Source: Solibacillus sp. FSL H8-0523 (GTDB lineage: Bacteria > Bacillota > Bacilli > Bacillales_A > Planococcaceae). Taken from it: DNA of 64,000 bases. The notes beneath the pieces were generated by a model. The model was not told the origin of the DNA. It worked only from the letters and a program-made list of their open reading frames with translations, and ran no database searches. The stretch is taken from the NCBI RefSeq assembly GCF_038051985.1, contig NZ_CP150291.1, positions 1,178,001 through 1,242,000 on the forward strand. The letters run 5' to 3'. Shown one piece after another: positions 51,688 through 61,101 of the stretch. The first letter of the stretch is position 1. Each line of letters begins with the position of its first letter. Position numbers and translations under genes: made by a program.

Positions 51688-52341
51688 ATGGAACTAAAAC
51701 TTGGTACTCAATTGATATTAGAACCTACTTACACAGAACGCAACGAAAAATTCCGTTGCCGTGTAGTAGAAAAAATCGGAAACATTATTTATATTGATTA
51801 TCCGATTAATTTACAAACAAATAAGACTGCATTTTTAATTGATGGCGCGCAATTTCGTGGTTATTTTAATACAGAAACAAAGGAAAGTTATTGCTTCAAT
51901 ACGGAAGTTTTAGGCCGTAAAGGGGGCAATATCCAAACGATCATGCTAGCGTGTCCGCCAAAAGATGAGTTTATCAAAATTCAGCGTCGTGAATATGTAC
52001 GCGTCGAGACGCCAGTAGATATTGCGATTGAATTTGAAGGACGCAACTATCAGTTTGTTGCTGAAGATATTAGTGCGGGTGGTACAGCGATTCACATTAA
52101 AACACCAGTTGGCTTTACAGAGGGCGACGAAGTGCAGCTAGTGGCGGTCTTGCCGTTTTCAAATGGAGACATACGCTATATAGAAACGAAAGCAATTGTC
52201 GTTCGGATTTTTGAGCGAGATCAAATGCAAGTGGCATCGATTCGCTTTACTGATACAGATGATATAGATCAGCAGCACATTGTTCGCTTCTGTTTCGAGC
52301 GCCAAGTGTTAATTCGTAAAAAAGAATTAAATGAATTATAA
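51688..52341 (+). CDS. ypfA: PilZ-domain cyclic-di-GMP receptor (YpfA/MotI-like)
   Basis: A 217-residue protein with an N-terminal YcgR_2 domain and a C-terminal PilZ domain. The c-di-GMP-binding motifs RREYVRVE (RxxxR, about residues 108-115) and DISAGGTAI (D/NxSxxG) are intact. In B. subtilis, YpfA (MotI, DgrA) binds c-di-GMP and brakes the flagellar motor through MotA. The presence of the gene suggests a motile, c-di-GMP-using cell. It lies between ypeB and cmk as in B. subtilis. Confidence 0.93.
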   Translation: MELKLGTQLILEPTYTERNEKFRCRVVEKIGNIIYIDYPINLQTNKTAFLIDGAQFRGYFNTETKESYCFNTEVLGRKGGNIQTIMLACPPKDEFIKIQRREYVRVETPVDIAIEFEGRNYQFVAEDISAGGTAIHIKTPVGFTEGDEVQLVAVLPFSNGDIRYIETKAIVVRIFERDQMQVASIRFTDTDDIDQQHIVRFCFERQVLIRKKELNEL

Positions 52342-52351
52342 AAAATAAGGA

Positions 52352-52390
52352 AAGCGTACTTTGAAAAGTTTTTTCAAGGTGCGTTTTTTC
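52352..52390 (+). terminator. Terminator after ypfA
   Basis: AAgCGtACtTTGAAAA pairs with TTTTCAAGGTGCGTT with two imperfect pairs, followed by TTTTTC. Confidence 0.75.
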
Positions 52391-52466
52391 ATTGTAAAAT
52401 AAGGTATATGAATTAATTAATTTTATGCAATATGATACAATATCAACGGAAAGTAGGGATTATTTT

Positions 52467-53141
52467 ATGGTGAAAAAAATTCAAATTGCAATTGACGGTC
52501 CGGCAGGGGCAGGTAAAAGTACAATCGCAAAAATCGTAGCGGAAGCACTTGGTTTTACATACATTGATACCGGTGCAATGTATCGCGCGGTAACGTATAA
52601 AGCGTTAAACGAAAACATACAATTACATGACGCTGGAGCAATCGAAGCCATGCTACAGGAGACAACAATCGCATTAAAGCCTTCAGAGCAAGGGCAATTA
52701 GTATTTGTTGACGGAATCGATGTGTCACAGGCGATTCGTTCAAACGAAGTGACATCGAATGTATCGGAAGTGGCAGCACATGCAAATATTCGCGAGATCT
52801 TAGTAGCGATGCAGCAAAAGTTAGCAGCTGATGGTGGGGTTGTCATGGACGGCCGTGATATCGCAACACATGTGTTGAAGACAGCAGAGCTAAAAATCTT
52901 CATGTCTGCAACAGTAGAAGAGCGTGCACGTCGTCGTTTCTTAGATAACGAACGTCGCGGGATTGAGTCAACAATCGAATCTCTACAACAAGAAATCGCA
53001 TTACGCGACAAGTTGGATAGTGAGCGTGAAGCGTCGCCGTTAATTCAAGCTGAAGATGCATTATTTTTAGATACAACAGAGCTATCGATTGACGAAGCAG
53101 CACAAGAAATTTTAAAGCTTGCACAGCAAAAAATGCATTAA
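52467..53141 (+). CDS. cmk: Cytidylate kinase
   Basis: Phosphorylates CMP and dCMP with ATP. The 224-residue protein has the P-loop GPAGAGKST (about residues 10-18), YIDTGAMYRAVTYKA, and the DGRDIATHV segment that binds CMP. ATG 52467 follows AGTAGGGAT; the GTG codon next to it is an alternative. cmk precedes the S1-protein gene in most Bacillales. Confidence 0.95.
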   Translation: MVKKIQIAIDGPAGAGKSTIAKIVAEALGFTYIDTGAMYRAVTYKALNENIQLHDAGAIEAMLQETTIALKPSEQGQLVFVDGIDVSQAIRSNEVTSNVSEVAAHANIREILVAMQQKLAADGGVVMDGRDIATHVLKTAELKIFMSATVEERARRRFLDNERRGIESTIESLQQEIALRDKLDSEREASPLIQAEDALFLDTTELSIDEAAQEILKLAQQKMH

Positions 53142-53256
53142 TCTGGCGCTCATTTAATGCGCAAGTGAGAAATTTCTGAAAACAAAGGGATATATTTTGT
53201 TTTTGTGGAACTTTTCGAATAAAATAAAAAGTGGAATATGCGAAGGAGGGTTACAT

Positions 53257-54396
53257 ATGTCTGAGGAAATGAATTTAGGGTCAAACCAGCAATTTCAAGA
53301 AGGAGATATTGTAAAAGGTGTTGCTGAAAAGGTAGATGAAAAGTCAGTAACGGTTTCGATTGAGGGTGCACCTTTCGACGGAATTATACCGATTAGCGAA
53401 CTTTCAAGCTTACACATTGAAAAAGCTTCTGATTTAGTTTCAGTTGGCGATCATTTAGATTTAATGATTACAAAGGTAGAGGAGGAGAATTACGTACTTT
53501 CTAAGCGTAAGGTCGATGCGATTTCTGCATGGGATCAGCTTGAAGTGAAATTCAAATCCGGTGAAGTGTTTGAAGCAGAAGTAAAAGATGTTGTAAAAGG
53601 CGGGCTTGTCGTCGATTTGGGCGTGCGGGGCTTCGTTCCAGCTTCACTTGTTGAAGATTATTTTGTAGAAAACTTTGATGATTACAAAGGCAAAACATTG
53701 AGCTTTAAAATTACAGAATTAGATAAAGAAAAAGGCCGTTTAATTTTATCGCACCGCGCCGTTTTAGAAGCGCAAAAAGCTTCGAAAAAGCAGCAAGTCA
53801 TTGATACGATTCGACAAGGCGACATTTTAGAAGGTACTGTCCAGCGTCTAGCGAACTTTGGTGCTTTCATCGATTTAGGTGGCGTCGACGGGCTTGTGCA
53901 CATTTCACAAGTGGCACATGAGCACGTAGATGATGTATCAAAAGTGCTTTCAGAAGGCCAAGCTGTGAAAGTGAAGGTGCTTTCGATTGATCCAGCAAAT
54001 GAACGTATTTCGTTATCCATTAAAGATACGTTACCTGGACCATGGACGGACATTGAACACAAAGCAGCAAAAGGGTCTATTCTTACGGGTACGGTAAAGC
54101 GCTTAGTAACATTCGGCGCGTTTGTGGAATTATTCCCAGGCGTTGAAGGACTTGTGCACATTTCACAAATTTCACATAAGCACATCAATACACCTCATGA
54201 AGCGTTAAAAGAAGGTCAAGAGGTGGAAGTGAAGGTGCTTGAAGTGAGTGAAGGTGAAAAACGCCTAGCGCTAAGCATCAAAGCGTTACAAGAAGCAGAA
54301 CAGGCAGACGAAAACTTCGATTATGAGCTACCAGAAGAAAATACTGGCTTCTCATTTAGCGACGTTATTGGCGACCAGTTAAAAGGCTTTAAATAA
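53257..54396 (+). CDS. ypfD: S1-domain RNA-binding protein (RpsA homologue, YpfD)
   Basis: A 379-residue protein with four S1 domains at about residues 16-85, 103-170, 190-258 and 275-343. The last two are most canonical, with GTVQRLANFGAFIDLGGVDGLVHISQ and a near copy in the fourth repeat (quoted in part). Bacillus-type S1 homologues have four repeats rather than the six of E. coli S1 and are not essential ribosomal proteins. ATG 53257 follows AAGGAGGG. A terminator follows directly. Confidence 0.93.
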   Translation: MSEEMNLGSNQQFQEGDIVKGVAEKVDEKSVTVSIEGAPFDGIIPISELSSLHIEKASDLVSVGDHLDLMITKVEEENYVLSKRKVDAISAWDQLEVKFKSGEVFEAEVKDVVKGGLVVDLGVRGFVPASLVEDYFVENFDDYKGKTLSFKITELDKEKGRLILSHRAVLEAQKASKKQQVIDTIRQGDILEGTVQRLANFGAFIDLGGVDGLVHISQVAHEHVDDVSKVLSEGQAVKVKVLSIDPANERISLSIKDTLPGPWTDIEHKAAKGSILTGTVKRLVTFGAFVELFPGVEGLVHISQISHKHINTPHEALKEGQEVEVKVLEVSEGEKRLALSIKALQEAEQADENFDYELPEENTGFSFSDVIGDQLKGFK

Positions 54397-54405
54397 TACA
54401 CGTAA

Positions 54406-54445
54406 AATACAATCTTTCTCTAATAAGAGAGAGGTTGTATTTTTT
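54406..54445 (+). terminator. Terminator after ypfD
   Basis: AATACAATCTTTCTC pairs with GAGAGAGGTTGTATT (two G-U pairs), followed by TTTTATT. Confidence 0.9.
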
Positions 54446-54510
54446 ATTCCGTATAAAGTTGTTGTTAGAGGGAATATATACACCCCGCATAAATTTATTA
54501 AATTGCTGAA

Positions 54511-54595
54511 TTGGTGGGCCTCGCAAACGGCATTAAAGACAGTAGTATGGACATGTACCAAGTGGCCATAATGCTGTCATGCCGTAGCCCATCAA
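54511..54595 (+). ncRNA. Candidate structured RNA or leader element upstream of der
   Basis: Four nested helices close on each other: TTGGTGGGC (54511-54519) with GCCCATCAA (54587-54595), ACGGCAT (54527-54533) with ATGCCGT (54579-54585), GACAG (54538-54542) with CTGTC (54574-54578), and TATGG (54546-54550) with CCATA (54566-54570). That gives 26 pairs in 85 nt with one G-U and bulges mainly on the 5' side. No T-run, ribosome binding site or coding frame is attached. The 336-base gap between ypfD and der contains nothing else except the ypfD terminator and candidate -10 boxes (TATAAT at 54674-54679 and 54693-54698). Orientation is arbitrary; a MITE-like DNA hairpin is the alternative. Confidence 0.5.
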
Positions 54596-54732
54596 TAAAA
54601 AAGTAAGACTTTATTCAAACATCACTCATATTGATAAAAAGCCAAATACATTTCGAATAGTGTGAAAAAATGATATAATGGACGAATTCGTGTATAATAC
54701 AAGAAGATAGAGTTTGGAAGGATGAAGTACAG

Positions 54733-56043
54733 ATGACAAAACCAGTAATCGCCATCGTAGGACGTCCGAACGTAGGTAAGTCGACAATCTTTAACAGAAT
54801 CGTCGGCGAACGTGTATCAATCGTGGAAGATATTCCAGGTGTAACACGTGACCGTATTTATAGTTCGGCTGATTGGCTAGCACATGAATTCAATATTATC
54901 GATACAGGCGGTATTGATATTGGAGACGAACCATTTTTAGAGCAAATTCGTCAGCAAGCAGAGATTGCTATTGATGAAGCAGATGTAATTATTTTCATGA
55001 CAAATGGTCGTGAAGGTGTAACAGCAGCGGATGAGCAAGTAGCAAGAATCTTATATAAAACAAAAAAACCAGTTGTCTTAGCTATCAACAAAGTCGACAA
55101 CCCTGATATGCGTCATATGATTTATGATTTCTATTCATTAGGTTTCGGTGAGCCTTGGCCAATTTCAGGTTCACACGGTTTAGGTTTAGGGGATTTATTA
55201 GACGAATGTGCGAAACATTTCCCAGACCAAGATGAAGAAAACTATGACGAAGACACGATTAAATTTTCATTAATCGGTCGTCCAAACGTAGGTAAATCAT
55301 CATTAGTAAACGCATTCCTTGGTGAAGATCGCGTAATCGTAAGTGAAATCCAAGGAACAACGCGTGACGCAATTGACTCACCGTATTCATTTGATGGACA
55401 AGAATATGTCATCATCGATACAGCGGGTATGCGTAAAAAAGGTAAAGTATATGAAACGACTGAAAAATATTCAGTATTACGTGCATTACGTGCCATCGAA
55501 CGCTCTGACGTTGTTTTAGTTGTTCTGAATGCGGATGAAGGTATTCAAGAACAAGACAAAAAAATCGCGGGTTATGCGCATGAAGCGGGTAAAGCGATTG
55601 TGATTGTTGTAAACAAATGGGATGCGATTGAAAAAGATGAAAAAACAATGAACCTGTTCACTGAACAAATTCGTGAGCATTTCTTATTCTTAGATTACGC
55701 ACCAATCGTCTTCGTATCAGCGAAAACGAAACAGCGTGTACGTAACATCTTACCGATCATTAGACGTGTAAGTGAAAATCACGCAATGCGTATTCAATCA
55801 TCAATCTTAAATGAAGTAATCGAAGACTCTGTAGCACGTAACCCGGCGCCAACAGATAAAGGCAAGCGTTTACGTATTTACTACGCAACGCAAGTGGCAA
55901 TTAAACCACCGACATTCGTTGTGTTCGTAAATGAACCAGAAATGATGCACTTCTCATATGAGCGCTTCTTAGAAAATCGTATTCGTGAAACTTTCGATTT
56001 CGAAGGTACACCAATTCGTTTAATTACACGTGCTCGTGACTAA
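54733..56043 (+). CDS. der: Ribosome assembly GTPase Der (EngA)
   Basis: An essential GTPase of 50S subunit assembly. The 436-residue protein has two GTPase domains in tandem: the first with GRPNVGKST (about residues 10-18), DTGGID and NKVDN, the second with GRPNVGKSS (about 183-191), [10 protein letters not shown] and NKWD, followed by the C-terminal KH-like domain (about 352-436). The ATG follows GGAAGGATG. Two TATAAT boxes upstream may be promoters. A terminator follows at 56052. Confidence 0.97.
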   Translation: MTKPVIAIVGRPNVGKSTIFNRIVGERVSIVEDIPGVTRDRIYSSADWLAHEFNIIDTGGIDIGDEPFLEQIRQQAEIAIDEADVIIFMTNGREGVTAADEQVARILYKTKKPVVLAINKVDNPDMRHMIYDFYSLGFGEPWPISGSHGLGLGDLLDECAKHFPDQDEENYDEDTIKFSLIGRPNVGKSSLVNAFLGEDRVIVSEIQGTTRDAIDSPYSFDGQEYVIIDTAGMRKKGKVYETTEKYSVLRALRAIERSDVVLVVLNADEGIQEQDKKIAGYAHEAGKAIVIVVNKWDAIEKDEKTMNLFTEQIREHFLFLDYAPIVFVSAKTKQRVRNILPIIRRVSENHAMRIQSSILNEVIEDSVARNPAPTDKGKRLRIYYATQVAIKPPTFVVFVNEPEMMHFSYERFLENRIRETFDFEGTPIRLITRARD

Positions 56044-56051
56044 TAATAAAA

Positions 56052-56090
56052 ATGGCGCTAGTTTATGAAAATGAACTAGCGCTTTTATTT
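56052..56090 (+). terminator. Terminator after der
   Basis: GCGCTAGTT pairs with AACTAGCGC, followed by TTTTATTT. Confidence 0.88.
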
Positions 56091-56144
56091 CATATGGATT
56101 TGACTTAAAGCGGAATCATTTTAAGTGAAATTGGGGGTTATTTA

Positions 56145-57158
56145 ATGGAAAATGTAGTAGTTTTAGGGGCCGGTTCTTGGGGGACGGCACTCGCAATCGT
56201 ATTAGCTGAAAATGGACATAACACATTAATTTGGTCGCATCGTGAGGACCAAGCAACAGAAATTAATGAGCACCACACAAATAAAAAGTATTTACCAAAT
56301 ACCACGTTACCGCAAAACTTAAAGGCAACAAGTAACCTAGAAGCAGCAGCGAAACACGGTTCAACAATTGTCATGGCGGTGCCGACAAAAGGCATTCGCG
56401 GGGTATGTACGGAAATTTCACAATACATCGAACAGCCCGCATTATTCGTGCATGTATCAAAAGGCATTGAGCCAGATTCGTTAATGCGTATTTCAGAGTT
56501 TATGGAACAAAGCTTAGCAGAACATGTGGTCAGTGATCTTGTCGTATTATCAGGCCCTTCTCACGCAGAAGAGGTTGTCTTACAGCATCCAACAACGGTT
56601 ACGGCAGCTTGTAAAAACTTAGCAGCAGCTGAAAAAGTACAAGACTTATTCATGAACCATTATTTCCGCGTCTACACAAATGACGATGTTGTGGGTGTAG
56701 AAATCGGTGGCGCACTAAAAAACGTCATTGCACTAGCTGCAGGGATGATCGACGGCTTAAATTACGGCGACAACGCCAAAGCAGCACTCATTACACGTGG
56801 CTTAGCGGAAATTACGCGCCTTGGTGTCAAAATGGGCGGTAATCCATTTACGTTTGCTGGATTAACGGGTATGGGTGATTTAATCGTTACTTGTACAAGT
56901 GTGCACTCACGTAACTGGCGTGCAGGCAATATGCTTGGTAAAGGCATGAAGCTTGATCAGGTGCTTGAAGAGATGGGCATGGTCGTAGAAGGTGTACGTA
57001 CAACGAAAGCGGCACATCAATTAGCCCAGAAATATGATGTAACAATGCCGATTACGTCAGCGCTTTATGAGGTGTTGTTTAACGACATCGAGCCAAAAGT
57101 GTTAGTGGAATCATTAATGCACCGTACGAAGAAAAGTGAAATTGATGAAATGAGTTAA
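56145..57158 (+). CDS. gpsA: NAD(P)-dependent glycerol-3-phosphate dehydrogenase
   Basis: Reduces dihydroxyacetone phosphate to sn-glycerol-3-phosphate for phospholipid synthesis. The 337-residue protein has the N-terminal nucleotide loop GAGSWGTALA (residues 7-16), GPSHAEEV, and the catalytic-domain blocks EIGGALKNVIALAAGMIDG and LTGMGDLIVTCTS. The lysine in GALKNV is the expected catalytic residue. It follows der as in B. subtilis. Confidence 0.96.
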   Translation: MENVVVLGAGSWGTALAIVLAENGHNTLIWSHREDQATEINEHHTNKKYLPNTTLPQNLKATSNLEAAAKHGSTIVMAVPTKGIRGVCTEISQYIEQPALFVHVSKGIEPDSLMRISEFMEQSLAEHVVSDLVVLSGPSHAEEVVLQHPTTVTAACKNLAAAEKVQDLFMNHYFRVYTNDDVVGVEIGGALKNVIALAAGMIDGLNYGDNAKAALITRGLAEITRLGVKMGGNPFTFAGLTGMGDLIVTCTSVHSRNWRAGNMLGKGMKLDQVLEEMGMVVEGVRTTKAAHQLAQKYDVTMPITSALYEVLFNDIEPKVLVESLMHRTKKSEIDEMS

Positions 57159-57176
57159 TGGAATAGATTTAGGAGG

Positions 57177-57212
57177 AACACGTTGCCAAGTTTTTGGCAG
57201 CGTGTTTTTTTG
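57177..57212 (+). terminator. Terminator after gpsA
   Basis: AACACGTTGCCAA pairs with TTGGCAGCGTGTT, followed by TTTTTTG. Confidence 0.88.
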
Positions 57213-57432
57213 TTGGAGTTCTGAAAATTAGAAATAATGATTTTAACGACTACTAGGAAACTCAATTAGTCGTTTGTTTATTATTATACATGTTCAAAAT
57301 TCATAAATTAAAAGTAGAAAGAGGTAAAGAGGTATTCAAGTTTTGATGCCTTCATTAGATATATGAATTTGAACATACCTCCATATTTTTATACTATTAA
57401 AGCACTCTATTAAAGAATCTAACCCCATCCCT
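57213..57432. other. AT-rich spacer after gpsA
   Basis: No gene is seen. AACGACTA (57245-57252) pairs with TAGTCGTT (57267-57274), a terminator-like stem followed by TGTTTATT. The rest is AT-rich and without clear promoter boxes. It leads into the second copy of the dispersed repeat. Confidence 0.45.
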
Positions 57433-57578
57433 AAGCAGAGTGGCGCGGAGTGAAGGCGGCAGACTCCTGCGGGAACAGCACGCGCGTAAAATCCATTTTT
57501 TGTGCCACCGTCAGAGGCACAAAAAATTAGTTGAAGCCGTGCCCGCGGAAAGCGTCCGCCGTAACGCAGCAGAACGGA
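57433..57578. repeat. Dispersed 146-bp repeat, copy 2
   Basis: It matches 30227-30372 over 146 positions with about six substitutions and no indel, in the same orientation. The insertion lies in a gap between gpsA and yphE that is otherwise AT-rich. An apparent reading frame of about 100 codons through it is an accident of the GC-rich repeat. The flanks of the two copies do not match, so the element boundaries are close to these coordinates. Confidence 0.85.
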
Positions 57579-57656
57579 CTTGTTTACAAGAGCTCACTCG
57601 TTCATACCAACTTTATAGCAAACACCGCCATAAAATTTCACAATTTGTCACAAATC

Positions 57657-57690
57657 AGGAGGTGTATCACGACACCTTCTGTATTTTTTT
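57657..57690 (+). terminator. Terminator-like hairpin before yphE
   Basis: AGgAGGTGT pairs with ACACCTtCT around ATCACG, then GTA and seven T. A TATAAT box at 57703-57708 just after it may be the yphE promoter -10. Confidence 0.6.
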
Positions 57691-57753
57691 GACTAAAAAG
57701 GCTATAATTATTACCGGAATGAACGTGAAAATAATAGAAAGGCGGTTTTAACG

Positions 57754-58017
57754 TTGCAACACCTTATGCAATTGAATCCATCAGCATTTATTTTAGCATC
57801 GGCGCGCGGACCACTTGCGACCATGCATGCACTTGATGTCATGTGGGTGTCGTTTTATTCAATCGGCTTACTGCTTGTGTCATTGTTAATTATTTCGGCA
57901 GTTCGCAAATGGGTACATAATGTTTTATTATCCTTCCTTTTAAAATTAGTCGCGTATGTCATGTTTTTTATCGGAACGCTATTAATGGTACTCGTTATTT
58001 TAACGTGGCCTAACTAA
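57754..58017 (+). CDS. yphE: DUF2768 family small membrane protein (YphE-like)
   Basis: An 87-residue protein with two membrane helices (about residues 28-50 and 57-84). The block ALDVMWVSFYSIGLLLVS matches the DUF2768 family, of which B. subtilis YphE is a member. The TTG at 57754 follows AAAGGCGG at seven bases; the family is usually about 65 residues, so an internal ATG near residue 24 is possible. It is paired with the YphF-like lipoprotein gene 16 bases downstream. Confidence 0.72.
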   Translation: MQHLMQLNPSAFILASARGPLATMHALDVMWVSFYSIGLLLVSLLIISAVRKWVHNVLLSFLLKLVAYVMFFIGTLLMVLVILTWPN

Positions 58018-58033
58018 TGAAAGAGGGATACAT

Positions 58034-58753
58034 ATGAAAAAGTTCACGAAATGGCTTGTCGCCCTTTCCTGCGTCATCGTGTTGTTAGCAGGCTGTGGCT
58101 CACCAACAAACTTTGATCAGTCAAGTATGCGTCCAGATATCGACATGCTTGCGGGCGTGCAGCGTGCGGTACTTGAATACCAGCAAGACACCGGGGTATT
58201 ACCAATCAAAACACGTGATGAAGATACCGATATTTTTATTAAATATTTAATTGATTTTGAAAAGCTTGTACCAAAATATATTGGCTCACCGCCAGCGAAT
58301 GCGTATGAAAAGGGTGGGATTTTCCAATACATGATTTGGGATGCAGAACAAAATCCAACGGTGAAATTAGTCGATTTACGTACACCAGAGCGTATGCGTG
58401 AAATCAAAATTCGCTTTAGTGCAACGAAATATCCACAGTTTAAAGATAAAGTGCAAGAACATGTGTATACAATCAACTTTGAAAATATCGGCTATAAAGA
58501 AGCAGTAACCGTAAATAGTCCGTATTCTAATAACCAGCTGCCATTTATCGTGACGGCTGAAGGTGAAATTTATATTGATTATTCAATGGATTTATATACG
58601 TATATGAAGGAAAACAACATTACTGCGCAACCGGGTGAGGATATTCGCGAAATTTTAGTCGACAACTTCCCTGTTGTTCCGGCGTATTCACTACCTTATA
58701 CCGTAGATGAAAATAATGAACCTGTAATCGACTATGACCCAATTAATAAATAA
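58034..58753 (+). CDS. yphF: YphF-like lipoprotein
   Basis: A 239-residue lipoprotein with the signal sequence and lipobox LLAGC at residues 18-22. The mature part is soluble, with no repeat or enzyme motif that I recognise. In B. subtilis yphF sits between yphE and spoIVA, and the length agrees. The function is unknown; the location near spoIVA suggests but does not show a sporulation role. A terminator follows. Confidence 0.78.
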   Translation: MKKFTKWLVALSCVIVLLAGCGSPTNFDQSSMRPDIDMLAGVQRAVLEYQQDTGVLPIKTRDEDTDIFIKYLIDFEKLVPKYIGSPPANAYEKGGIFQYMIWDAEQNPTVKLVDLRTPERMREIKIRFSATKYPQFKDKVQEHVYTINFENIGYKEAVTVNSPYSNNQLPFIVTAEGEIYIDYSMDLYTYMKENNITAQPGEDIREILVDNFPVVPAYSLPYTVDENNEPVIDYDPINK

Positions 58754-58757
58754 CGTT

Positions 58758-58789
58758 AAAATCTCGCATGCTTGTGCGAGATTTTTTTT
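58758..58789 (+). terminator. Terminator after yphF
   Basis: AAATCTCGCA pairs perfectly with TGCGAGATTT, followed by TTTTTTC. Confidence 0.93.
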
Positions 58790-58867
58790 CATAGAATAGA
58801 GATTTTCCTCATATCGTGGTAGTGAGCAATTTTGTTGTTTACTAGCGTTAAAAAAGGGGGCAATGCG

Positions 58868-60346
58868 ATGAGCGAGCAAATTTTTCAACAGTTAGCACTA
58901 CGCACGAATGGTGATTTGTATATTGGAGTAGTAGGTCCAGTGCGTGTGGGGAAATCGACGTTTGTGAAAAAGGTGATGGAAGGGGTTATTTTACCGAACA
59001 TTGATAACGCAGAAGATCGTATGCGTGCAATGGATGAATTGCCGCAAAGCTCGCCGGGTCCGGTGATTATGACGTCGGAGCCGAAATTTGTACCGGCACA
59101 AGGTACGACGATTACATTCGGCCAAAGTGGAATTCCGATGCGTGTACGACTAGTTGATTGTGTAGGTTATGTGATTGACGGGGCAAAAGGGTATGAGGAT
59201 GAATCGGGTCCGAAATTTGTGCAAACACCGTGGCACAATGAGGCGATTGCTTTTCAGGAAGCGGCCAAAATCGGCACAGATAAAGTCATTCGTGATCATG
59301 CGAATATCGGTATTGTCGTTACAACAGATGGTACGGTAAATGGGATGAGCCGAGCAGCTGCTGCAAAAGCGGAGGCTGAAATTATAGATCAGCTTACAGA
59401 TATCGGTAAACCTTTTGTTATTGTATTAAATAGTACAACGCCAAATAGTGCCGAAACACAGTTGTTGCGTAATCAGTTAATCGAAGCATATGAAGTACCG
59501 GTGATTGCAACATCGATTACTAATATGCAGCTAAGCGATATTATGCATGTGCTTGAAGAGGCCTTATTTGAGTTTCCGGTGGCAGAAATTCGTGTGGAAA
59601 AACCAGATTGGTTGGATGTGCTAGACCCAGATCATGTATTAAATGAAACGTTAAGCTTTGCGAGTACACAATTGCAAAATGATTTCATGAAGATTCGTGA
59701 TGTCGAAGAAGCGAGTTCATTTTTACAACAAATCGATTTTGTCGAAAGCTGTTCGGTAGAATCTATTGATGCAGGATTAGGTGTCGCAACTTTACGTGTG
59801 ACGATTCATAATGATGTGTATAAAGATGTTTGTAAAAATTGGCTTGAAACGCCTGTGGATTCGAAAAAAGATTGGCTGCTCTTTATTAAAGAGGCGGCAG
59901 AGGCAAAGCGTGCACAGCAGCGTTTCCGTGAAGCGATTGAAGAAGCAAAGGTTGATGGCTACGGTGTTACACTGCCAATGATGGATGAATTTGATCCGAG
60001 TGAGCCTGAGTTAATTTCACAAAATAACTTTTACGGGGTACGTATGAAGGCGGTAGCACCGAGTTACCATATTATTCGTATCGACATGGAAGCTGAATTT
60101 TCACCATTAATTGGCTCTGAGTTTCATAGTCAACATTTACTAAAGGATTTAAAGCATGCCTATGATTTCGATCGTAACGCTCTATGGCAAACGCAATTGT
60201 TTGGGACGCCATTACATGAAGTGCTGACAGAAAGCATTCGCTATAAAATGACAAGCGTGCCGACTCATGCAAAAAATCGGATGCGTTTAATGCTAGAGCG
60301 AATGATTAATGAGGGAGAAAGAGGCTTAATCACGTTTATACTTTAA
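58868..60346 (+). CDS. spoIVA: Stage IV sporulation protein A (spore coat scaffold ATPase)
   Basis: SpoIVA coats the forespore surface and polymerises with ATP hydrolysis to form the basement layer of the spore coat. The 492-residue length equals that of the B. subtilis protein. The Walker A motif GPVRVGKST (residues 23-31) is at the N-terminus, with the TRAFAC-like region to about residue 240 and the C-terminal domain that recruits SpoVM. ATG 58868 follows AAAAGGGGG. It is proof of a sporulation programme in this organism. I could not find a clear sigma-E promoter. Confidence 0.97.
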   Translation: MSEQIFQQLALRTNGDLYIGVVGPVRVGKSTFVKKVMEGVILPNIDNAEDRMRAMDELPQSSPGPVIMTSEPKFVPAQGTTITFGQSGIPMRVRLVDCVGYVIDGAKGYEDESGPKFVQTPWHNEAIAFQEAAKIGTDKVIRDHANIGIVVTTDGTVNGMSRAAAAKAEAEIIDQLTDIGKPFVIVLNSTTPNSAETQLLRNQLIEAYEVPVIATSITNMQLSDIMHVLEEALFEFPVAEIRVEKPDWLDVLDPDHVLNETLSFASTQLQNDFMKIRDVEEASSFLQQIDFVESCSVESIDAGLGVATLRVTIHNDVYKDVCKNWLETPVDSKKDWLLFIKEAAEAKRAQQRFREAIEEAKVDGYGVTLPMMDEFDPSEPELISQNNFYGVRMKAVAPSYHIIRIDMEAEFSPLIGSEFHSQHLLKDLKHAYDFDRNALWQTQLFGTPLHEVLTESIRYKMTSVPTHAKNRMRLMLERMINEGERGLITFIL

Positions 60347-60381
60347 AAAAATAGGCTATAAAGATAGCAAGAATACTTATG

Positions 60382-60428
60382 CAGGATAGCTCACTTTCTA
60401 GGTGATTTGTCCTGTAATTTATGTTTTT
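60382..60428 (+). terminator. Possible terminator after spoIVA
   Basis: CAGGA and TCAC pair with GGTGA and TCCTG; a run of seven T comes about ten bases after the stem. This is a weak call. Confidence 0.4.
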
Positions 60429-60545
60429 TTGTAAAAAAAGTTAAAATCTCATCAAAACATGAAGGAATTCAGTTGCGTAGCGGTTTTCTGTGTGTTAGTC
60501 TTGTTACAGGATTGATTCAAGACCCTTTGAGAGGAGGTGGATGGT

Positions 60546-60818
60546 GTGAATAAAACAGAATTAGTAAACTCAGTTGCTGAAGCGGCAGGTCTTTCTAAGA
60601 AAGATGCTTCAAAAGCAGTTGAATCTGTATTTGAAACGATTCAAGAAGCTCTTGCAAAGGGTGACAAAGTACAATTGATCGGTTTTGGTAACTTCGAAGT
60701 ACGTGAACGTGCGGCTCGTAAAGGTCGTAACCCACAAACAGGTAAAGAAATCGAAATCGCTGCTTCAAAAGTACCTGCTTTCAAACCAGGTAAAGCACTT
60801 AAAGACGCTGTAAAATAA
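60546..60818 (+). CDS. hbs: HU-type nucleoid protein HBsu
   Basis: A 90-residue histone-like protein that binds and bends DNA without sequence specificity. The conserved core [21 protein letters not shown] and the C-terminal [15 protein letters not shown] are nearly identical to B. subtilis HBsu. GTG 60546 is chosen because GAGGAGGTG lies six bases upstream and the product then begins [15 protein letters not shown], as in the family. It is strongly terminated at 60839. Confidence 0.96.
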   Translation: MNKTELVNSVAEAAGLSKKDASKAVESVFETIQEALAKGDKVQLIGFGNFEVRERAARKGRNPQTGKEIEIAASKVPAFKPGKALKDAVK

Positions 60819-60838
60819 TACAGCCTCAAGAGTTACAT

Positions 60839-60878
60839 AGAGTAGCTTCCAGAGAGATTCTGGAAGCTGCTCTTTTTT
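60839..60878 (+). terminator. Terminator after hbs
   Basis: AGAGTAGCTTCCAGA pairs with TCTGGAAGCtGCTCT, followed by TTTTTTG. Confidence 0.93.
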
Positions 60879-60977
60879 GTTTCCATTAAATATTCGACAG
60901 AAATGTAGAATTGTCGCATTATTTTGCGGATAATGCATTTTTCTGCAAGAACTCTGCTAAAAATAGTAGAACTGTTT

Positions 60978-61006
60978 TGAACTTACGCGCCATATGTGCT
61001 ACGATT
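60978..61006 (+). promoter_or_regulatory. Putative sigma-A promoter of folE
   Basis: TTGAAC and TACGAT are separated by 17 bases, about 95 bases before the folE start. Confidence 0.55.
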
Positions 61007-61101
61007 CAAGGGTATGTATTCTTGTAAGAAATCTAAAATAAACGAAGATAACAACTAACTTTACATAAAAAACGTTTTGGTTTGTAGGAGGAAGTTTTTT
61101 C

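Noticed and set aside
57440-57751. A plus-strand reading frame of about 100 codons after gpsA
   Set aside because: Most of it is the GC-rich dispersed repeat also found at 30227. It has arginine-rich, low-quality translation and no ribosome binding site.
58790-58867. Sigma-E promoter before spoIVA
   Set aside because: TCATATC is a possible -35, but no acceptable CATACAAT-type -10 lies at the correct distance, so it was not annotated.
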